64,000 bases of DNA from the NCBI GenBank assembly GCA_002692725.1, contig NZLU01000017.1, forward strand, positions 248,001-312,000. The letters are read 5' to 3'. Of this stretch, positions 1 through 9,737 are shown piece by piece. The DNA is from Ponticaulis sp. Its GTDB lineage: Bacteria; Pseudomonadota; Alphaproteobacteria; Caulobacterales; Hyphomonadaceae. The notes beneath the pieces are model-generated. The model was not told where the DNA came from and made no database searches. It saw only the letters and a program-made list of their open reading frames with translations. The position numbers were made by a program, and so were the translations under genes. How positions within the stretch are numbered: position 1 is the first letter of the stretch; every line of letters starts with the position of its first letter.

Positions 1-1
1 G

Positions 2-1030
2 ATCGATGGCCTCGATGGGCTGCACAAAGAAGGCTTCATGCTGCACTATAACTTCCCGCCATATTCTGTCGGTGAAGCGGGTCGTATGGGCTCTCCGGGT
101 CGTCGTGAGATTGGTCACGGCAAGCTGGCATGGCGTGCAACCAAGGCGATTCTTCCGACCAAGGAAGACTTCCCTTATGTGATGCGTGTTCTGTCTGAGA
201 TCACCGAATCCAACGGGTCGTCCTCCATGGCGACCGTTTGCGGTACATCTCTGGCGCTCATGGATGCCGGTGTTCCGATCAAGCGTCCGGCGTCTGGTAT
301 CGCGATGGGTCTCATCAAGGATGATGACGGCGTTGCTGTTCTCTCAGACATTCTGGGCGATGAAGATCACCTCGGTGACATGGACTTCAAAGTGGCCGGT
401 ACTGAATTGGGTATCACGTCACTGCAGATGGACATCAAAATCGCCGGTATCACCGAAGACATCATGAAGACGGCTCTGGCTCAGGCCAATGGCGGACGCA
501 TGCATATCCTCGGCGAGATGAACAAGGCGCTGGGCTCTGCCCGCACCGAGCTCTCTGCAAACGCGCCGCAAATGGAAAGCATGCAGATTCCAGTCGACAA
601 GATCCGTGAAGTGATCGGGTCCGGTGGTAAGGTGATCCGTGAGATCGTCGAAACCACAGGTGCGAAGGTCAACATTGAAGACGATGGTAAAGTTACGCTG
701 TCAGCGCTCGACAAAGCCTCTATCGATGCGGCTCGCAAATGGATCACCGGCATCACAGCTGAGCCTGAAGTTGGCGAAATCTACGAAGGCAAGGTTGTTG
801 CCGTCAAAGATTTCGGCGCATTTGTGAACTTCTTCGGCCCGAAAGATGGTCTCGTTCATGTCAGCCAGATGGCTGAAGAGCGCGTGAAACATCCGAAAGA
901 CGTTGTTTCTGAAGGCGATACGGTCTGGGTGAAGTTGCTCGGTTTTGATGATCGTGGCAAAGTCCGCCTGTCCATGAAGGTTGTCGACCAGGAAACCGGT
1001 GCGGAAAAGGCGCCAGCCGAGGACGAGTAG
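2..1030 (+). CDS. pnp: Polyribonucleotide nucleotidyltransferase (PNPase), 3' part
   Basis: The reading frame is open from the window edge, so only the C-terminal 342 residues are present. PNPase is the phosphorolytic 3'-5' exoribonuclease of mRNA turnover, working as a trimer in the cytoplasm and often with the degradosome. Visible here are the end of the second RNase PH core ([17 protein letters not shown], then the [21 protein letters not shown] stretch with its acidic residues), then a KH domain ([20 protein letters not shown], with the GSGG loop) and an S1 domain ([19 protein letters not shown] through KVRLSMK), in the family order. The tail after S1 is short and ends in acidic residues. 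The next gene begins 28 bases downstream, with no clear terminator between. The assignment is very secure. Confidence 0.97.
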   Translation: MDGLDGLHKEGFMLHYNFPPYSVGEAGRMGSPGRREIGHGKLAWRATKAILPTKEDFPYVMRVLSEITESNGSSSMATVCGTSLALMDAGVPIKRPASGIAMGLIKDDDGVAVLSDILGDEDHLGDMDFKVAGTELGITSLQMDIKIAGITEDIMKTALAQANGGRMHILGEMNKALGSARTELSANAPQMESMQIPVDKIREVIGSGGKVIREIVETTGAKVNIEDDGKVTLSALDKASIDAARKWITGITAEPEVGEIYEGKVVAVKDFGAFVNFFGPKDGLVHVSQMAEERVKHPKDVVSEGDTVWVKLLGFDDRGKVRLSMKVVDQETGAEKAPAEDE

Positions 1031-1058
1031 GTTTAACGGGAAATAAGGGGCTTCAATT

Positions 1059-1973
1059 ATGCCGGGTGCTCGATGGGATACCTTGTCCGGAGCCCTTAAT
1101 TTCTCCGTGTTGTTACTGATCTCGTTTATTCTTATCGGACCCAAGCCGTCTCTCGCTTTTCTGTCGGAAGAGCCGGCTTGGTCCAAATCTTTGCAGAGCA
1201 CGCGGTGCGAAGCGGGACGGGCCCTGCCCGACAACGTTCACGCCTATCTCGAATTTGCTCACCCCTGTCTTGAAAACTTACCCGCCGGAATGCAGCTCCT
1301 GAAAGGAGACATGTTCGCCATGTCTCAGCGCCTCAACGAAGTGCGCGCGGAAAATGGTTTGCCCGAACTTTACTGGCATGAAGGCGCAGCGGATGTGGCT
1401 CGCCTGCATGCGATCGATATGCTCCGCCGCGATTATATGGATCATGAATCGCCCGAAGGCATGCGCAGCTCAGACCGGATCCAATTCCTCTTCCGGGATG
1501 AAAGCTTTGGATATACGGGTGAAAATCTTGCCTGGTTCCGGGACGCCTTTCCGCCTGTCTATGACGAGCTGACCCTTCAGAAGCAGCTGGAAAACAGCCC
1601 AAGCCATTACAAAGCCATGCTGAACCCCGACTATGATCATGTCGGCCTCGCCATTGTGAAAATGGGCAGCAGTTATATGGCGGTTCAGATTTTTCTGTCG
1701 GTAGAAGGTGACCTTCTCCGCGATTGGCCGGACAAGATTTATCCCGGCGACCGCTTGAAACTTCCATCCACCATGAATGGCCGGGCTGTCGAGGGCTGGC
1801 GGCTCGAGCTGCCTGATGGTGAAACGCTCGCCAGTGGCTATAACACGGAAGTGGTGGTGCCCGATGTTGAGGTGGATCAGCCCGTTGAACTTTATATCCG
1901 GGTGGCGATTTCTCAGACCCAGCTCTTGCTGATCAAAGGGCCGGTGGCCGATCTGATTTCCCATGCGCCCTGA
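1059..1973 (+). CDS. CAP/SCP-domain exported protein
   Basis: This encodes 304 aa. The N-terminus has a hydrophobic segment (about residues 14-33, FSVLLLISFILIGPKPSLAF) that looks like a signal peptide or anchor, so the protein should act outside the cytoplasm. Residues of about 90-200 resemble the CAP (SCP/PR-1, cysteine-rich secretory) fold: LNEVRAENGLPELYWHEGAADVARLHAIDM, a following HESPEG and GYTGENLAWF match the usual conserved His and Glu positions. The C-terminal about 90 residues look beta-rich and may form an Ig-like module. Bacterial CAP proteins have no single agreed function. The ATG follows an AAGGGG ribosome site. The gene ends inside the start of the kinase gene (11-base overlap), so the two are probably cotranscribed. 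Confidence 0.75.
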   Translation: MPGARWDTLSGALNFSVLLLISFILIGPKPSLAFLSEEPAWSKSLQSTRCEAGRALPDNVHAYLEFAHPCLENLPAGMQLLKGDMFAMSQRLNEVRAENGLPELYWHEGAADVARLHAIDMLRRDYMDHESPEGMRSSDRIQFLFRDESFGYTGENLAWFRDAFPPVYDELTLQKQLENSPSHYKAMLNPDYDHVGLAIVKMGSSYMAVQIFLSVEGDLLRDWPDKIYPGDRLKLPSTMNGRAVEGWRLELPDGETLASGYNTEVVVPDVEVDQPVELYIRVAISQTQLLLIKGPVADLISHAP

Positions 1974-2718
1974 CCAGTCGATTTGCTTCATCGCGATTTC
2001 AGGTGGATCAGGCTCAGGCAAATCAACCTTGTCTCAGGCCGTTAGAAACGTTCTTGGTCCTGAGATCTGCACGGTTATGGGCGATGACAATTATTACAAA
2101 TCGCGCGCGCAGAATGAGGCTGTGGGTCTGAGTCGCGAAGCGGTCGAAGCTAAGGTCAATTTTGACGATCTATCCTCAAAGGACATGGATCTCTTTTATG
2201 ATCATCTGGTGGCTTTGCGGGCCGGAAAAACCATTGAAAGACCAGTCTACAGCTTTCCGGATCATGACCGGATCGCGGACAGAACGGTGAGGATAACACC
2301 AGGGCGTGTGACCATTCTTGAAGGCATTCATGTGCTCAGTGAGCCACGACTTCAGGATTTGTTTGATCTCAGAATTTATGTCGACACTCCCGACGATTTA
2401 CGACTGGCAAGGCGTATTCTGCGCGATACGGCCCCGCTTGACGCAGGCGGACGTGGGCGCAGCGTCGACCGGGTGATTTCACAATATCTGAAATTCGTTC
2501 GCCCCACGCATCATCGGGTGACGGAGCCCGCAAAATACTCTGCCGATCTGGTGATTGCAGATGAAGGACTGCCTGCTTTTGCTTCGGCTGTTCCCTCCAG
2601 ACAAGCTGTGATGCGTATGCTGGCTCCGGTTCAGAATTGGCTGCTGGATGAGGGGGTGGTGTCTGAGACCGAGTTAAGACCCGTGCCAGACGACATCACA
2701 CAATGGCTTTCCAGCTAG
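1963..2718 (+). CDS. Uridine kinase-like P-loop kinase
   Basis: This 251-aa protein belongs to the uridine kinase/phosphoribulokinase superfamily. The Walker A motif GGSGSGKST sits near residues 14-22, followed by MGDDNYYKSR (substrate-binding acidic/Tyr region), NFDD, RPVYSFPDHDR and the EGIHVL strand, all in the order found in Udk. Udk phosphorylates uridine or cytidine with a nucleoside triphosphate in pyrimidine salvage. The protein is longer than E. coli Udk (about 213 aa), with an extra C-terminal piece, so a related small-molecule kinase is possible. It starts within the last codons of the CAP gene, which suggests translational coupling. No terminator is evident after it. Confidence 0.8.
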   Translation: MRPDQSICFIAISGGSGSGKSTLSQAVRNVLGPEICTVMGDDNYYKSRAQNEAVGLSREAVEAKVNFDDLSSKDMDLFYDHLVALRAGKTIERPVYSFPDHDRIADRTVRITPGRVTILEGIHVLSEPRLQDLFDLRIYVDTPDDLRLARRILRDTAPLDAGGRGRSVDRVISQYLKFVRPTHHRVTEPAKYSADLVIADEGLPAFASAVPSRQAVMRMLAPVQNWLLDEGVVSETELRPVPDDITQWLSS

Positions 2719-2751
2719 GGAAAGCACAACAAACGCCAACGTGTCAGGGAG

Positions 2752-3198
2752 TTAGAATTTAAACGTGGTTTTCAGACGAACACCGGCTTCGATGTTCTGC
2801 TCTTTCCACTGAGAGGCATCGTCCAGTTCGTTCGCGCCGACCGTTACCGAGCCGCCCAGGCTGAAGCGAGGGGTGAATTGATAACTTGCGCCAGCTCTCA
2901 TTTCTTCACGCGGAAGCGGAGATTCCACAACGCGGGAAACCATATCGAGATTCATCGCCCAACGGCCATCGCCGCCAAATGTGAAGGCTTTGGCTTTCTC
3001 CTGCCAGGAGAGTGAAGCGGTTGGGTCCTCAGGGGTGGCTGAATCGGTCAATGCGGGACCAGACAGGGTGAAGTTTTTACTCCACTCAGACTGTGGCAAG
3101 CCACTCGCTTCCAGTTCCGGAAGCGCAGCCGTCTGCGCTGCAGCAGAGCTGCATGCAAATAGGACCAGCCCCGAACCTATGACCACAAGCTTTTTCAT
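2752..3198 (-). CDS. NtrZ-like periplasmic protein
   Basis: This is a 148-aa protein starting at MKKLVVIGSGLVLF with a signal peptide cut near AAAQ. The mature part is short: GGDGRWAMNLDMVSR, then EEMRAGASYQFTPRFSLGGSVTVG and a C-terminal VRLKTTFKF, a pattern of amphipathic beta strands ending in Phe. It resembles the alphaproteobacterial NtrZ family, known from Caulobacter as a periplasmic modulator of the NtrY sensor kinase. That assignment is from memory of the family pattern and should be treated as tentative. A small outer-membrane beta protein is the alternative. The start six bases inside the longest frame is chosen because it gives a clean MKK signal peptide with an ATG. The porin gene lies just upstream on the same strand. 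Confidence 0.5.
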   Translation of the reverse strand: MKKLVVIGSGLVLFACSSAAAQTAALPELEASGLPQSEWSKNFTLSGPALTDSATPEDPTASLSWQEKAKAFTFGGDGRWAMNLDMVSRVVESPLPREEMRAGASYQFTPRFSLGGSVTVGANELDDASQWKEQNIEAGVRLKTTFKF

Positions 3199-3260
3199 TA
3201 CCAACTATATTGCTCAGTTTGCGCTTAAAAGAAAGTTGAGCCTCCGATTAATTTTTTGAA

Positions 3261-4442
3261 TTATTTGCGAATGCGGAGTTCAAGCAACACTCCTTGTTGA
3301 TCTATGTTATCACTGATGCCTGTAGGTGTCGCTGCGAGCTCGGTGCGACCTGTGCGATAACCAACTGACAAACCGACGTTTTCGTTGAGATTTCTCGACA
3401 CACCGAAGGTCAGGGATTCCGATTTGAGATGAATGGTTTCATCTTCGGCCCTGGAACCATGAATGCCCAAATTCCAGTCACCGATTGTGTATTCTCCGCC
3501 AAGCGTCAGGGAGGAGTAGTCGCCATATCCACCATTGTTGGAATTCAGAGCGGATATCCCAACGCGAAACTGGTCCCGGCGTTCGATTTCCAGCCCGCCA
3601 GACACGGTTTCGGTGTCATCATAAAAAGCTGACGCGCTATTGGCCTGAGACCAGGTAAGCGATGCGCGGGCCCGAAGATCGGCTTCGCGAAACAGACGAG
3701 ACGCCTGAAGGCCAAGTTCAATCGCATCGTCCAGTTCGGGTTCGATGACATTTGGTGCTTTGATCTTTGTGTCGAGATCGAGCCGGCGCACGGAGGCGTC
3801 TGGTGTGTAGGAGATCCCGGCGCGAACACCCAGTATTCGCGGCGTGACATAGCTTGCTTTTTCAGCCGTAGACGAAATATCGTTTCGGGTGCGCACGGCG
3901 TTGATGCCTGTAGGATCGAGGATCGGATCCCGGTCGCGCGCCAAACGAAACATGGTCGGGCTGCCTTCGTAAAAGCGCGCTGCCACACCGTCATCGCGGC
4001 CGAGCGTCACACTTCCCCAGCCGCCATCGAGCTCAACATAGGCGCGCTCCAGGCTTCCGCGGGGGCCGACATCGCTATTGAAGGGCTCGGTCGACAGTCG
4101 CGAAAAGGCACCTCGCAAGGCCTGACCGGACCCATTGTCCGCGCATTGCGCCGTGGCAGGGGGACATTCGATGATCGCGCCTGCAAATCCCGGCCGGGAG
4201 GGGTGATCGATTTGTCCACGGAAAGTGAGATTGGTGGTCAATTTCAAGCCGTTCTCAAACACATGGCTTGCTGAGCCCGAGATCGAGACTTCGGCCTGCC
4301 CAGGCTTGGTCTCGATGGCCTCGTCATCATTGAAGAATCCTGCCACAAGCGTGAGATCAGCATCGAGATCGGTTTCCCATTCGGTCTCCGCATGACTGGT
4401 GAAGGGCACACTGGCCAGAAATATTAAAAAGAAGATACGCAT
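3261..4442 (-). CDS. Outer-membrane porin
   Basis: This 393-aa protein is predicted to form a diffusion channel in the outer membrane. The start used is MRIFFLIFLASVPFTSHA, a typical signal peptide; upstream in-frame codons give no such peptide. The mature chain is a run of alternating polar/hydrophobic strands, with general porin features: an N-terminal ADLTLVAGF strand, LERAYVELDGGWGSVTLGRDDGVAA (the strand that enters the constriction loop), a long acidic region, and a C-terminal strand GVLLELRIRK. The last residue is Lys rather than the usual aromatic, which is slightly atypical. Length fits Gram-negative porins (350-450 aa). It stands alone, in the same direction as the NtrZ-like gene, and divergent from the DUF3576 lipoprotein. 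Confidence 0.8.
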   Translation of the reverse strand: MRIFFLIFLASVPFTSHAETEWETDLDADLTLVAGFFNDDEAIETKPGQAEVSISGSASHVFENGLKLTTNLTFRGQIDHPSRPGFAGAIIECPPATAQCADNGSGQALRGAFSRLSTEPFNSDVGPRGSLERAYVELDGGWGSVTLGRDDGVAARFYEGSPTMFRLARDRDPILDPTGINAVRTRNDISSTAEKASYVTPRILGVRAGISYTPDASVRRLDLDTKIKAPNVIEPELDDAIELGLQASRLFREADLRARASLTWSQANSASAFYDDTETVSGGLEIERRDQFRVGISALNSNNGGYGDYSSLTLGGEYTIGDWNLGIHGSRAEDETIHLKSESLTFGVSRNLNENVGLSVGYRTGRTELAATPTGISDNIDQQGVLLELRIRK

Positions 4443-4551
4443 TTTCAGCCTGCTGTTTGCTGTTGGGGACTTTCCGCTTGCACTGCACATGCTATACACC
4501 CAACGCTAATGAGTATTGAAGTGTGGGTGTGGCAAACCACCGGGAGAGATC

Positions 4552-4977
4552 ATGAGTAAGTATAGAGCTTTGGCCGCTATTATGGGAGCGTCTGTTCTCA
4601 CCCTCGCAGGATGCGGTGGCGGAAACAAATCAGAAGCAGCCGAAACCCAGGCGGCTCTGGTGGGTGTAAACGCCTTTCTCTGGCGCGCGACGCTGGACAC
4701 AATCGACTTCATGCCCCTGGAGAGTGCTGACCCGCAAACCGGAATCATTATAACGGATTGGTATTCACCGACCGAGACTCCGGATGAGCGTTTCAAAATG
4801 ACGGCCTATATTCTGGACACGCGTCTGCGTGCCGATGGCATCAATATTTCCATTTTCCGTCAGACCAAAAACGGGGCTGAATGGGTGGATGCTGCCGTCA
4901 GCCCGGACACCGAAGTGCAGCTCGAAAACGCCATTCTCACGCGTGCTCGTGAGCTCAAAGTCGGCGATTTCAGCTAA
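4552..4977 (+). CDS. DUF3576 lipoprotein
   Basis: This is a 141-aa predicted lipoprotein. The signal peptide ends in the lipobox LAGC (Cys about residue 21), so the mature protein should be membrane-anchored and periplasm-facing. The rest (VNAFLWRATLDTIDFMPLESADPQTGIIITDWYS, then ERFKMTAYILDTRLRADGINISIFRQ) matches the alphaproteobacterial DUF3576 family, which typically sits directly upstream of leuS. Its function is not known; a role in envelope biogenesis is suggested only by its company (lptE). The ATG was chosen over an upstream in-frame TTG because GGGAGA lies at the right distance and the signal peptide then starts properly. Confidence 0.85.
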   Translation: MSKYRALAAIMGASVLTLAGCGGGNKSEAAETQAALVGVNAFLWRATLDTIDFMPLESADPQTGIIITDWYSPTETPDERFKMTAYILDTRLRADGINISIFRQTKNGAEWVDAAVSPDTEVQLENAILTRARELKVGDFS

Positions 4978-5009
4978 TCTGAACCTAAAGTACCGTAAGG
5001 AGGGCGGCC

Positions 5010-7604
5010 TTGGCGTCGCGATATAATCACCGCACCAGCGAGCCAAAATGGCGCGCGGCCTGGGCGGATGCTCGTCTCTTTGAGGCGGGCAAAGCCGATT
5101 CCAGCAAGCCGAAAGCCTATGTCCTGGAGATGTTCCCCTATCCATCGGGACGTCTGCATATGGGGCATGTGCGCAATTACGCCATGGGGGATGTTGTTGC
5201 GCGCTATCGCATGCTGAAGGGCGACAATGTCCTGCACCCAATGGGGTGGGACGCCTTTGGTATGCCAGCCGAAAATGCCGCCATGCAACGCGGCATTCAT
5301 CCGAAGGGCTGGACCTACGATAATATCGCCGCGATGAAAAAGCAGTTCGAACTGCTTGGCCTGTCGCTCGACTGGTCGCGTGAATTCGCTACTTGCGATC
5401 CTGAGTATTACGAACAGCAGCAGCGTATTTTCATCGCCATGCTGAAAAAGGGGATGGTTTACCGGAAAACCTCCAAGGTGAATTGGGACCCGGTCGACAT
5501 GACGGTTCTGGCCAATGAGCAGGTGGTCGACGGTAAGGGCTGGCGGTCAGGCGCCGAGGTTGAGACCCGCGAGCTGGAGCAATGGTTCTTCAAGATCACG
5601 CATTATGCCGATGATCTGCTGGACGAGGTTCTGAAGCTCGACCACTGGCCGGAAAAAGTCCGCCTGATGCAGGCCAACTGGATCGGCAAATCCCGTGGCG
5701 CGACCATTCAATGGCCGATTGCAGGCGACGCCGCCAACCGGTTTGGCGAGACGATTGAGGTGTTCACCACCCGTCCGGATACGCTTTATGGCGCGAGTTT
5801 CCTTGCGCTGGCGCCGGACCACGCCATCACCAGGGCGCTTGCGGCTGACAACCCAGCCATTGCGGAGTTCCAGAAGGAATGCGCTAAGCTCGGTACCTCT
5901 GAAGAAGCCATTGAGAAGGCGCCGAAACTCGGCATTGATCTCGGCATCACGGTGAAGCATCCGTTTGACCCGAGCTGGGAGATTCCGGTCTGGTCGGCGA
6001 ATTTTGTTCTGTCGACTTATGGCTCGGGTGCGGTATTTGGGTCGCCGGCCGGCGATCAGCGCGACCTCGATTTCGCGCGGAAATATGGGCTCGACGTCAC
6101 GCCAGTGGTTTTGCCGCCGAACGCGACACCGGAAGAGCACTCAATCGACACCGAAGCCTATACCGGGCCTGGCACGATCTATAATTCCGACTTCCTGGAC
6201 GGTCTTTCAACGAAAGAGGCTATCGGCAAGGCGATCGAAAAATTGGAAAGTCTGGGTCTCGGCAAGGGCGCGACCACTTATCGCCTGCGCGATTGGGGGG
6301 TTTCACGTCAGCGCTATTGGGGCTGTCCGATCCCGGTTGTGAAATGCCCGGAATGCGGGACCGTTGCGGTGCCGGATGATCAATTGCCGGTCCGTTTGCC
6401 GGACGATGTGACCTTCGACGTGCCCGGCAACCCGCTGGAACGCCATCCGACCTGGAAACATACCACATGCCCGGAATGCGGCGCCGAGGCCGTGCGCGAA
6501 ACCGATACTCTTGATACATTTGTAGACTCGTCCTGGTATTTCGCGCGATTTGCCGCTCCGGCCGAAAAGTCTCCGGTCGAGAAGGCCGATGCGGATTACT
6601 GGCTGCCGGTCGATCAATATATTGGCGGTGTTGAACACGCCGTGCTTCACCTTCTCTATTCTCGCTTCTTCATGCGGGCTATGCGCGATTGCGGCCTGAT
6701 CGATGTGCAATCAGGCGAGCCGTTTGCGGCCCTGTTCACACAAGGCATGGTGACGCATGAGACGTATAAATCAGCTGCGGGTGAATGGGTCTCCCCTGAA
6801 GAGCTCGAAGACAAGGACGGCACGCTGATCGAGATCACCACGGGCAAACCTGTGACCGTCGGCGCGATCGAAAAAATGTCGAAGTCGAAAAAGAACACGG
6901 TCGACCCGACAGAAATCATTTCCGACTTCGGGGCCGATGTGGCGCGCTGGTTCGTTCTGTCTGACTCACCGCCCGAGCGCGATGTGGAGTGGACACAATC
7001 CGGTGTGGAAGGCTCCTGGCGGTTTGCGCAGAAGGTCTGGGCCGTTGTGGACGCACTGCCGGATGATGCGCCAAAGCCGTCTGAGCCGCTTCCGGAAATG
7101 GATCAAGTCGGCACCGAGCTTCGGAAGACCTCTCACAAAGCCATGGCTGCCATTGCAGACGCGATTGAAAGCTTTCGGTTCAATTCTGCCATCGCCACTG
7201 TGCATGAATGGGTGAACGCCCTGCGCAAGGCCGAGAGCGCAGACAATACGCCGGCTCTGCTTGCTGCGCGGGTTGAGGCCATGGGTATGCTGGCGCACGC
7301 TTTGGTGCCGTTTATGCCGCATCTGGCTGAAGAAAGCTGGGATCGCATCGGGGGTGAGGGGCTTGTTTCGGCTTCCGCATGGCCGGATGTTGACCCGGCG
7401 CTGTTGAAGGATGACACCATCACCCTGCCGGTGCAGGTCAACGGCAAGAAGCGCGCAGAGATCCAGGTGCCGGCAGACGCCAATAAGGATGAAATCGAGG
7501 CGCTGGCCTTTAAAGATGCAGCGGTTGAGCCGCACGTCACTGGTAAAACCGTCCGAAAAGTGATTGTAGTACCCGGACGCATCATCAACATTGTGGTGGC
7601 CTGA
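5010..7604 (+). CDS. leuS: Leucyl-tRNA synthetase
   Basis: This 864-aa class I aminoacyl-tRNA synthetase charges tRNA-Leu in the cytoplasm. The HIGH signature is seen in [15 protein letters not shown] near residues 47-61, the CP1 editing domain follows (including the [12 protein letters not shown] threonine-rich editing site), then two zinc-type CPECG clusters, the KMSKSKKN loop near residue 627, and the anticodon-binding C-terminus. Length is normal. The start is TTG, supported by an AAGGAGGG ribosome site 6 bases upstream. The stop overlaps the lptE start (TGATG), so the two are translationally coupled in the conserved DUF3576-leuS-lptE-holA group. Confidence 0.98.
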   Translation: MASRYNHRTSEPKWRAAWADARLFEAGKADSSKPKAYVLEMFPYPSGRLHMGHVRNYAMGDVVARYRMLKGDNVLHPMGWDAFGMPAENAAMQRGIHPKGWTYDNIAAMKKQFELLGLSLDWSREFATCDPEYYEQQQRIFIAMLKKGMVYRKTSKVNWDPVDMTVLANEQVVDGKGWRSGAEVETRELEQWFFKITHYADDLLDEVLKLDHWPEKVRLMQANWIGKSRGATIQWPIAGDAANRFGETIEVFTTRPDTLYGASFLALAPDHAITRALAADNPAIAEFQKECAKLGTSEEAIEKAPKLGIDLGITVKHPFDPSWEIPVWSANFVLSTYGSGAVFGSPAGDQRDLDFARKYGLDVTPVVLPPNATPEEHSIDTEAYTGPGTIYNSDFLDGLSTKEAIGKAIEKLESLGLGKGATTYRLRDWGVSRQRYWGCPIPVVKCPECGTVAVPDDQLPVRLPDDVTFDVPGNPLERHPTWKHTTCPECGAEAVRETDTLDTFVDSSWYFARFAAPAEKSPVEKADADYWLPVDQYIGGVEHAVLHLLYSRFFMRAMRDCGLIDVQSGEPFAALFTQGMVTHETYKSAAGEWVSPEELEDKDGTLIEITTGKPVTVGAIEKMSKSKKNTVDPTEIISDFGADVARWFVLSDSPPERDVEWTQSGVEGSWRFAQKVWAVVDALPDDAPKPSEPLPEMDQVGTELRKTSHKAMAAIADAIESFRFNSAIATVHEWVNALRKAESADNTPALLAARVEAMGMLAHALVPFMPHLAEESWDRIGGEGLVSASAWPDVDPALLKDDTITLPVQVNGKKRAEIQVPADANKDEIEALAFKDAAVEPHVTGKTVRKVIVVPGRIINIVVA

Positions 7605-8089
7605 TGAAACCGATCTTCGCTGCGCTGATAGGCGCTTCCATTCTCTCCCTGTCTGCTTGCGGATTTACCCCGTTGTATTCAACAGAGAGTGGTCAGGAAG
7701 CGGGCTCAATCCAGATTGCGCAGATTGACGGGTATGGCGGGCATGAACTCCGCCGGGAGTTGCTGATGTTGCTGTGGCCCGGCGTACCCGGCGTTGAAAG
7801 CGGCACGCTTGAGATCGAATATGATGAAGATACTCAGGACTTTCAGCTTCGCCCCTCAGGGCTTACGTCGCGGACGCGCATAACGGGGACGGCCAAATAT
7901 CGACTGAGAACCCCCGAAGGAAGTCTTAGCGGTACCGTAAGAAGCAGCGCCAATCTTGCGCCGTCAAATCTTCCTTATGCAGACATCTCTGCACGCCGCG
8001 AAGCATCGGCCAAGGCAGCGATTTCTGTTGCTCAGCGCGTGGTGGACGAACTGAATGTGAAAGCGGGCAAATTCGTCGAGGACGAGTGA
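7604..8089 (+). CDS. lptE: LPS-assembly lipoprotein LptE
   Basis: This 161-aa lipoprotein has a signal peptide ending in LSAC, followed by GFTPLYS, the hallmark start of mature LptE. LptE plugs the LptD barrel in the outer membrane and helps deliver lipopolysaccharide to the surface. The rest shows the short alpha/beta fold of the family (HELRRELLMLLWPG, YDEDTQDFQLRPSGLTSRTRITGTAKYRL, and a C-terminal helix rich in Ala/Val). Position between leuS and holA is the standard alphaproteobacterial arrangement and supports the call, since sequence conservation in LptE is low. Its ATG overlaps the leuS stop. Confidence 0.9.
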   Translation: MKPIFAALIGASILSLSACGFTPLYSTESGQEAGSIQIAQIDGYGGHELRRELLMLLWPGVPGVESGTLEIEYDEDTQDFQLRPSGLTSRTRITGTAKYRLRTPEGSLSGTVRSSANLAPSNLPYADISARREASAKAAISVAQRVVDELNVKAGKFVEDE

Positions 8090-8113
8090 CACCATGCTGA
8101 GTGTGTTTTTCCG

Positions 8114-9157
8114 GTGAAGCGACAAGGTCGACAGGCAGAAGCGTTCTGCTCACAACCAGATGCGTCGATCAACGCTGCGCTGATTTTCGGAAAGCCGGGT
8201 GCGCCGGTTTCTGAATTTGCAGAACAGCTCGCCAGAAGCTGGATCTCAGCCTCCGCTCAACCGCTGGACCTCGTGCGCGTCCCTCCTGAAGATGCGAAGA
8301 ACGATCCGGATGCCGTGGCGGAAGGATTGTTCTCCCCCTCGCTGTTCGGGGGTGCATCGCTTATCCAGGCAACAATCTCGCGGGAAACAGAGGCGCGGCC
8401 GTTTCTCAATCTGCTGGCTGAGCTTGAAGAGATGTCAGAACCGCCTGCCGGTCGCCTTTTGATCATTGCAGGCGATCTCGGCCCGCGGTCAACCTTGCGC
8501 AAAACGGTAGAGGGCCTGTCAAAAGCCGTTTCTCTTCAGCTGTTTGAGCGCACTGACCGCGATTTCGAGCGCTGGGTGAAGGACGCACTTGCAAAAGCGA
8601 AACTCCTGATCGAGGCCGATGCGGAATCGCTCCTCATCCAGACTTTGCTCCAGGATCAGTCGCTCGCTCAGGCCGAAATCGAAAAGCTCTCGATTTATGC
8701 AGATGATCTCGGGCGGTCCGTCACGATCGAGGATATCCGCTCGCTCATCGTACTCGAAGACCAGTCCTCCGGGTTCGATCTGATCGACCTGGCGCTCGAC
8801 GGCCAGCGAGCGCCGCTCGCCCGTCTTTTGCAGGATCAGGTCCACGACGACTCTGCGGCCATCCCGGTGCTGATCGGGCTCGTCAACAATCTCAAGCGTC
8901 TGGTCAAGGCGCATGAACTGTCGGCTTCGGGGGTTCAGGGCAAGGCGATTGGCGAAAAACTCACGCCGCGCATTTATGAGCGGCAATGGCCGGCTTTTGA
9001 GCGCCGCTTGTCGAAATGGGCGCCGGATCGTTTGTTTGCACTGCTCAATCGGGTCGAGGAAGTCGATGTCGCCTGCCGGCAGGCGGGCAGTCCGCAGGAT
9101 GCGCTGGTTCGTCGGCTCTTGCTGGATGTCGCCACCGCAGCCGCTGCGAGCCGTTAG
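8114..9157 (+). CDS. holA: DNA polymerase III delta subunit
   Basis: This 347-aa protein is the clamp-loader delta subunit, which opens the beta sliding clamp during DNA replication. The family fold is recognisable: an N-terminal ALIFGKPGAPVSEFAEQL region (P-loop-like but without functional ATPase), EGLFSPSLFGGASLIQ, LLIIAGDLGPRSTLRK, FERTDRDFERWVKDALA, then LSIYADDLGRSVTIEDIRSLI, and the C-terminal helical collar domain. The GTG start lies 24 bases after lptE. Gene order with leuS and lptE is typical. Two tRNA genes follow about 100 bases downstream. Confidence 0.93.
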   Translation: MKRQGRQAEAFCSQPDASINAALIFGKPGAPVSEFAEQLARSWISASAQPLDLVRVPPEDAKNDPDAVAEGLFSPSLFGGASLIQATISRETEARPFLNLLAELEEMSEPPAGRLLIIAGDLGPRSTLRKTVEGLSKAVSLQLFERTDRDFERWVKDALAKAKLLIEADAESLLIQTLLQDQSLAQAEIEKLSIYADDLGRSVTIEDIRSLIVLEDQSSGFDLIDLALDGQRAPLARLLQDQVHDDSAAIPVLIGLVNNLKRLVKAHELSASGVQGKAIGEKLTPRIYERQWPAFERRLSKWAPDRLFALLNRVEEVDVACRQAGSPQDALVRRLLLDVATAAAASR

Positions 9158-9254
9158 TTTCAAAGAGAATCCAAACCGAGTGATTTTTCCTCTTGCATCC
9201 GGGCCGCAGATGCGCTTTATCACCGCTTCCGGCGCTGCCGGGTACCCCTTGTGA

Positions 9255-9329
9255 GCGGGCGTAGCTCAGGGGTAGAGCGCAACCTTGCCAAGGTTGATGT
9301 CGTGAGTTCGAATCTCATCGCCCGCTCCA
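9255..9329 (+). tRNA. tRNA-Gly (anticodon GCC)
   Basis: The 75-base gene folds as a complete cloverleaf: acceptor GCGGGCG pairs with CGCCCGC, the D arm contains AGCTCAGGGGTAGAGC, the anticodon stem AACCT/AGGTT encloses the GCC anticodon, and the T arm reads GTTCGAATC. The discriminator base is T, as expected for tRNA-Gly, and the 3' CCA is encoded. A multi-hairpin structure follows immediately (9329-9392). Confidence 0.97.
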
Positions 9330-9392
9330 TTTTACCGTCAATTTTTCAGGAAAAATTGGAAATCGATCCAGTGAATCGATTTCAGGTAAAAT
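9329..9392 (+). repeat. Three-way-junction inverted repeat after tRNA-Gly
   Basis: An outer stem ATTTTACC (9329-9336) with GGTAAAAT (9385-9392) encloses two perfect inner hairpins: AATTTTT-cagg-AAAAATT (9340-9357) and AAATCGAT-ccagtga-ATCGATTT (9360-9382). All three stems are perfectly paired. It starts at the last base of the tRNA CCA. It could act in 3' processing or termination of the tRNA transcript, or be a small non-autonomous element; the sequence does not decide. Confidence 0.6.
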
Positions 9393-9530
9393 TGTGTTTC
9401 CTTACCTCGCGCCGCGCGGCGGCTCAGGCCGGGCAGTAATATCATGTGAGGCAAGCACAAATCTTGCCGCAGATGCAGGCCTGATGATTGACGGACGCGA
9501 TAATAGAAACTATTCCGCTCCTTCCAGTGC

Positions 9531-9613
9531 GCGGCTATGGCGAAATTGGTAGACGCACCAGATTTAGGTTCTGGCGGGAGACCGTGGGGGTTCGAGTCCC
9601 TCTAGCCGCACCA
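9531..9613 (+). tRNA. tRNA-Leu (anticodon TAG), integration target
   Basis: The 83-base class II tRNA has acceptor GCGGCTA pairing with TAGCCGC, anticodon stem CCAGA/TCTGG enclosing loop TTTAGGT (anticodon TAG), a variable arm GCGGGAGACCGT, T arm GGGGGTTCGAGTCCC and an encoded CCA. Its 3' end is duplicated imperfectly at 23133-23147, and an integrase gene follows 186 bases downstream, so this tRNA is the attachment site of the genomic island. The tRNA is kept intact by the insertion. Confidence 0.97.
9598..9613 (+). repeat. Left attachment core (attL) in tRNA-Leu 3' end
   Basis: The 16 bases CCCTCTAGCCGCACCA form the end of the tRNA T-stem, acceptor stem and CCA. A copy lacking one C occurs at 23133-23147. 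This is the usual position for a tRNA-targeting tyrosine integrase core site. Confidence 0.75.
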
Positions 9614-9737
9614 AACCGATAGTTCCATTCCTCTCGGTTTGTCCAAATTATTCAGAAAAAACAGCCATATTGGGTAGAATTCGCGGATAGTTTGTCTGCG
9701 TTCGTGCAGTTTTATGCGATCTCATCTAGCATTTTTT

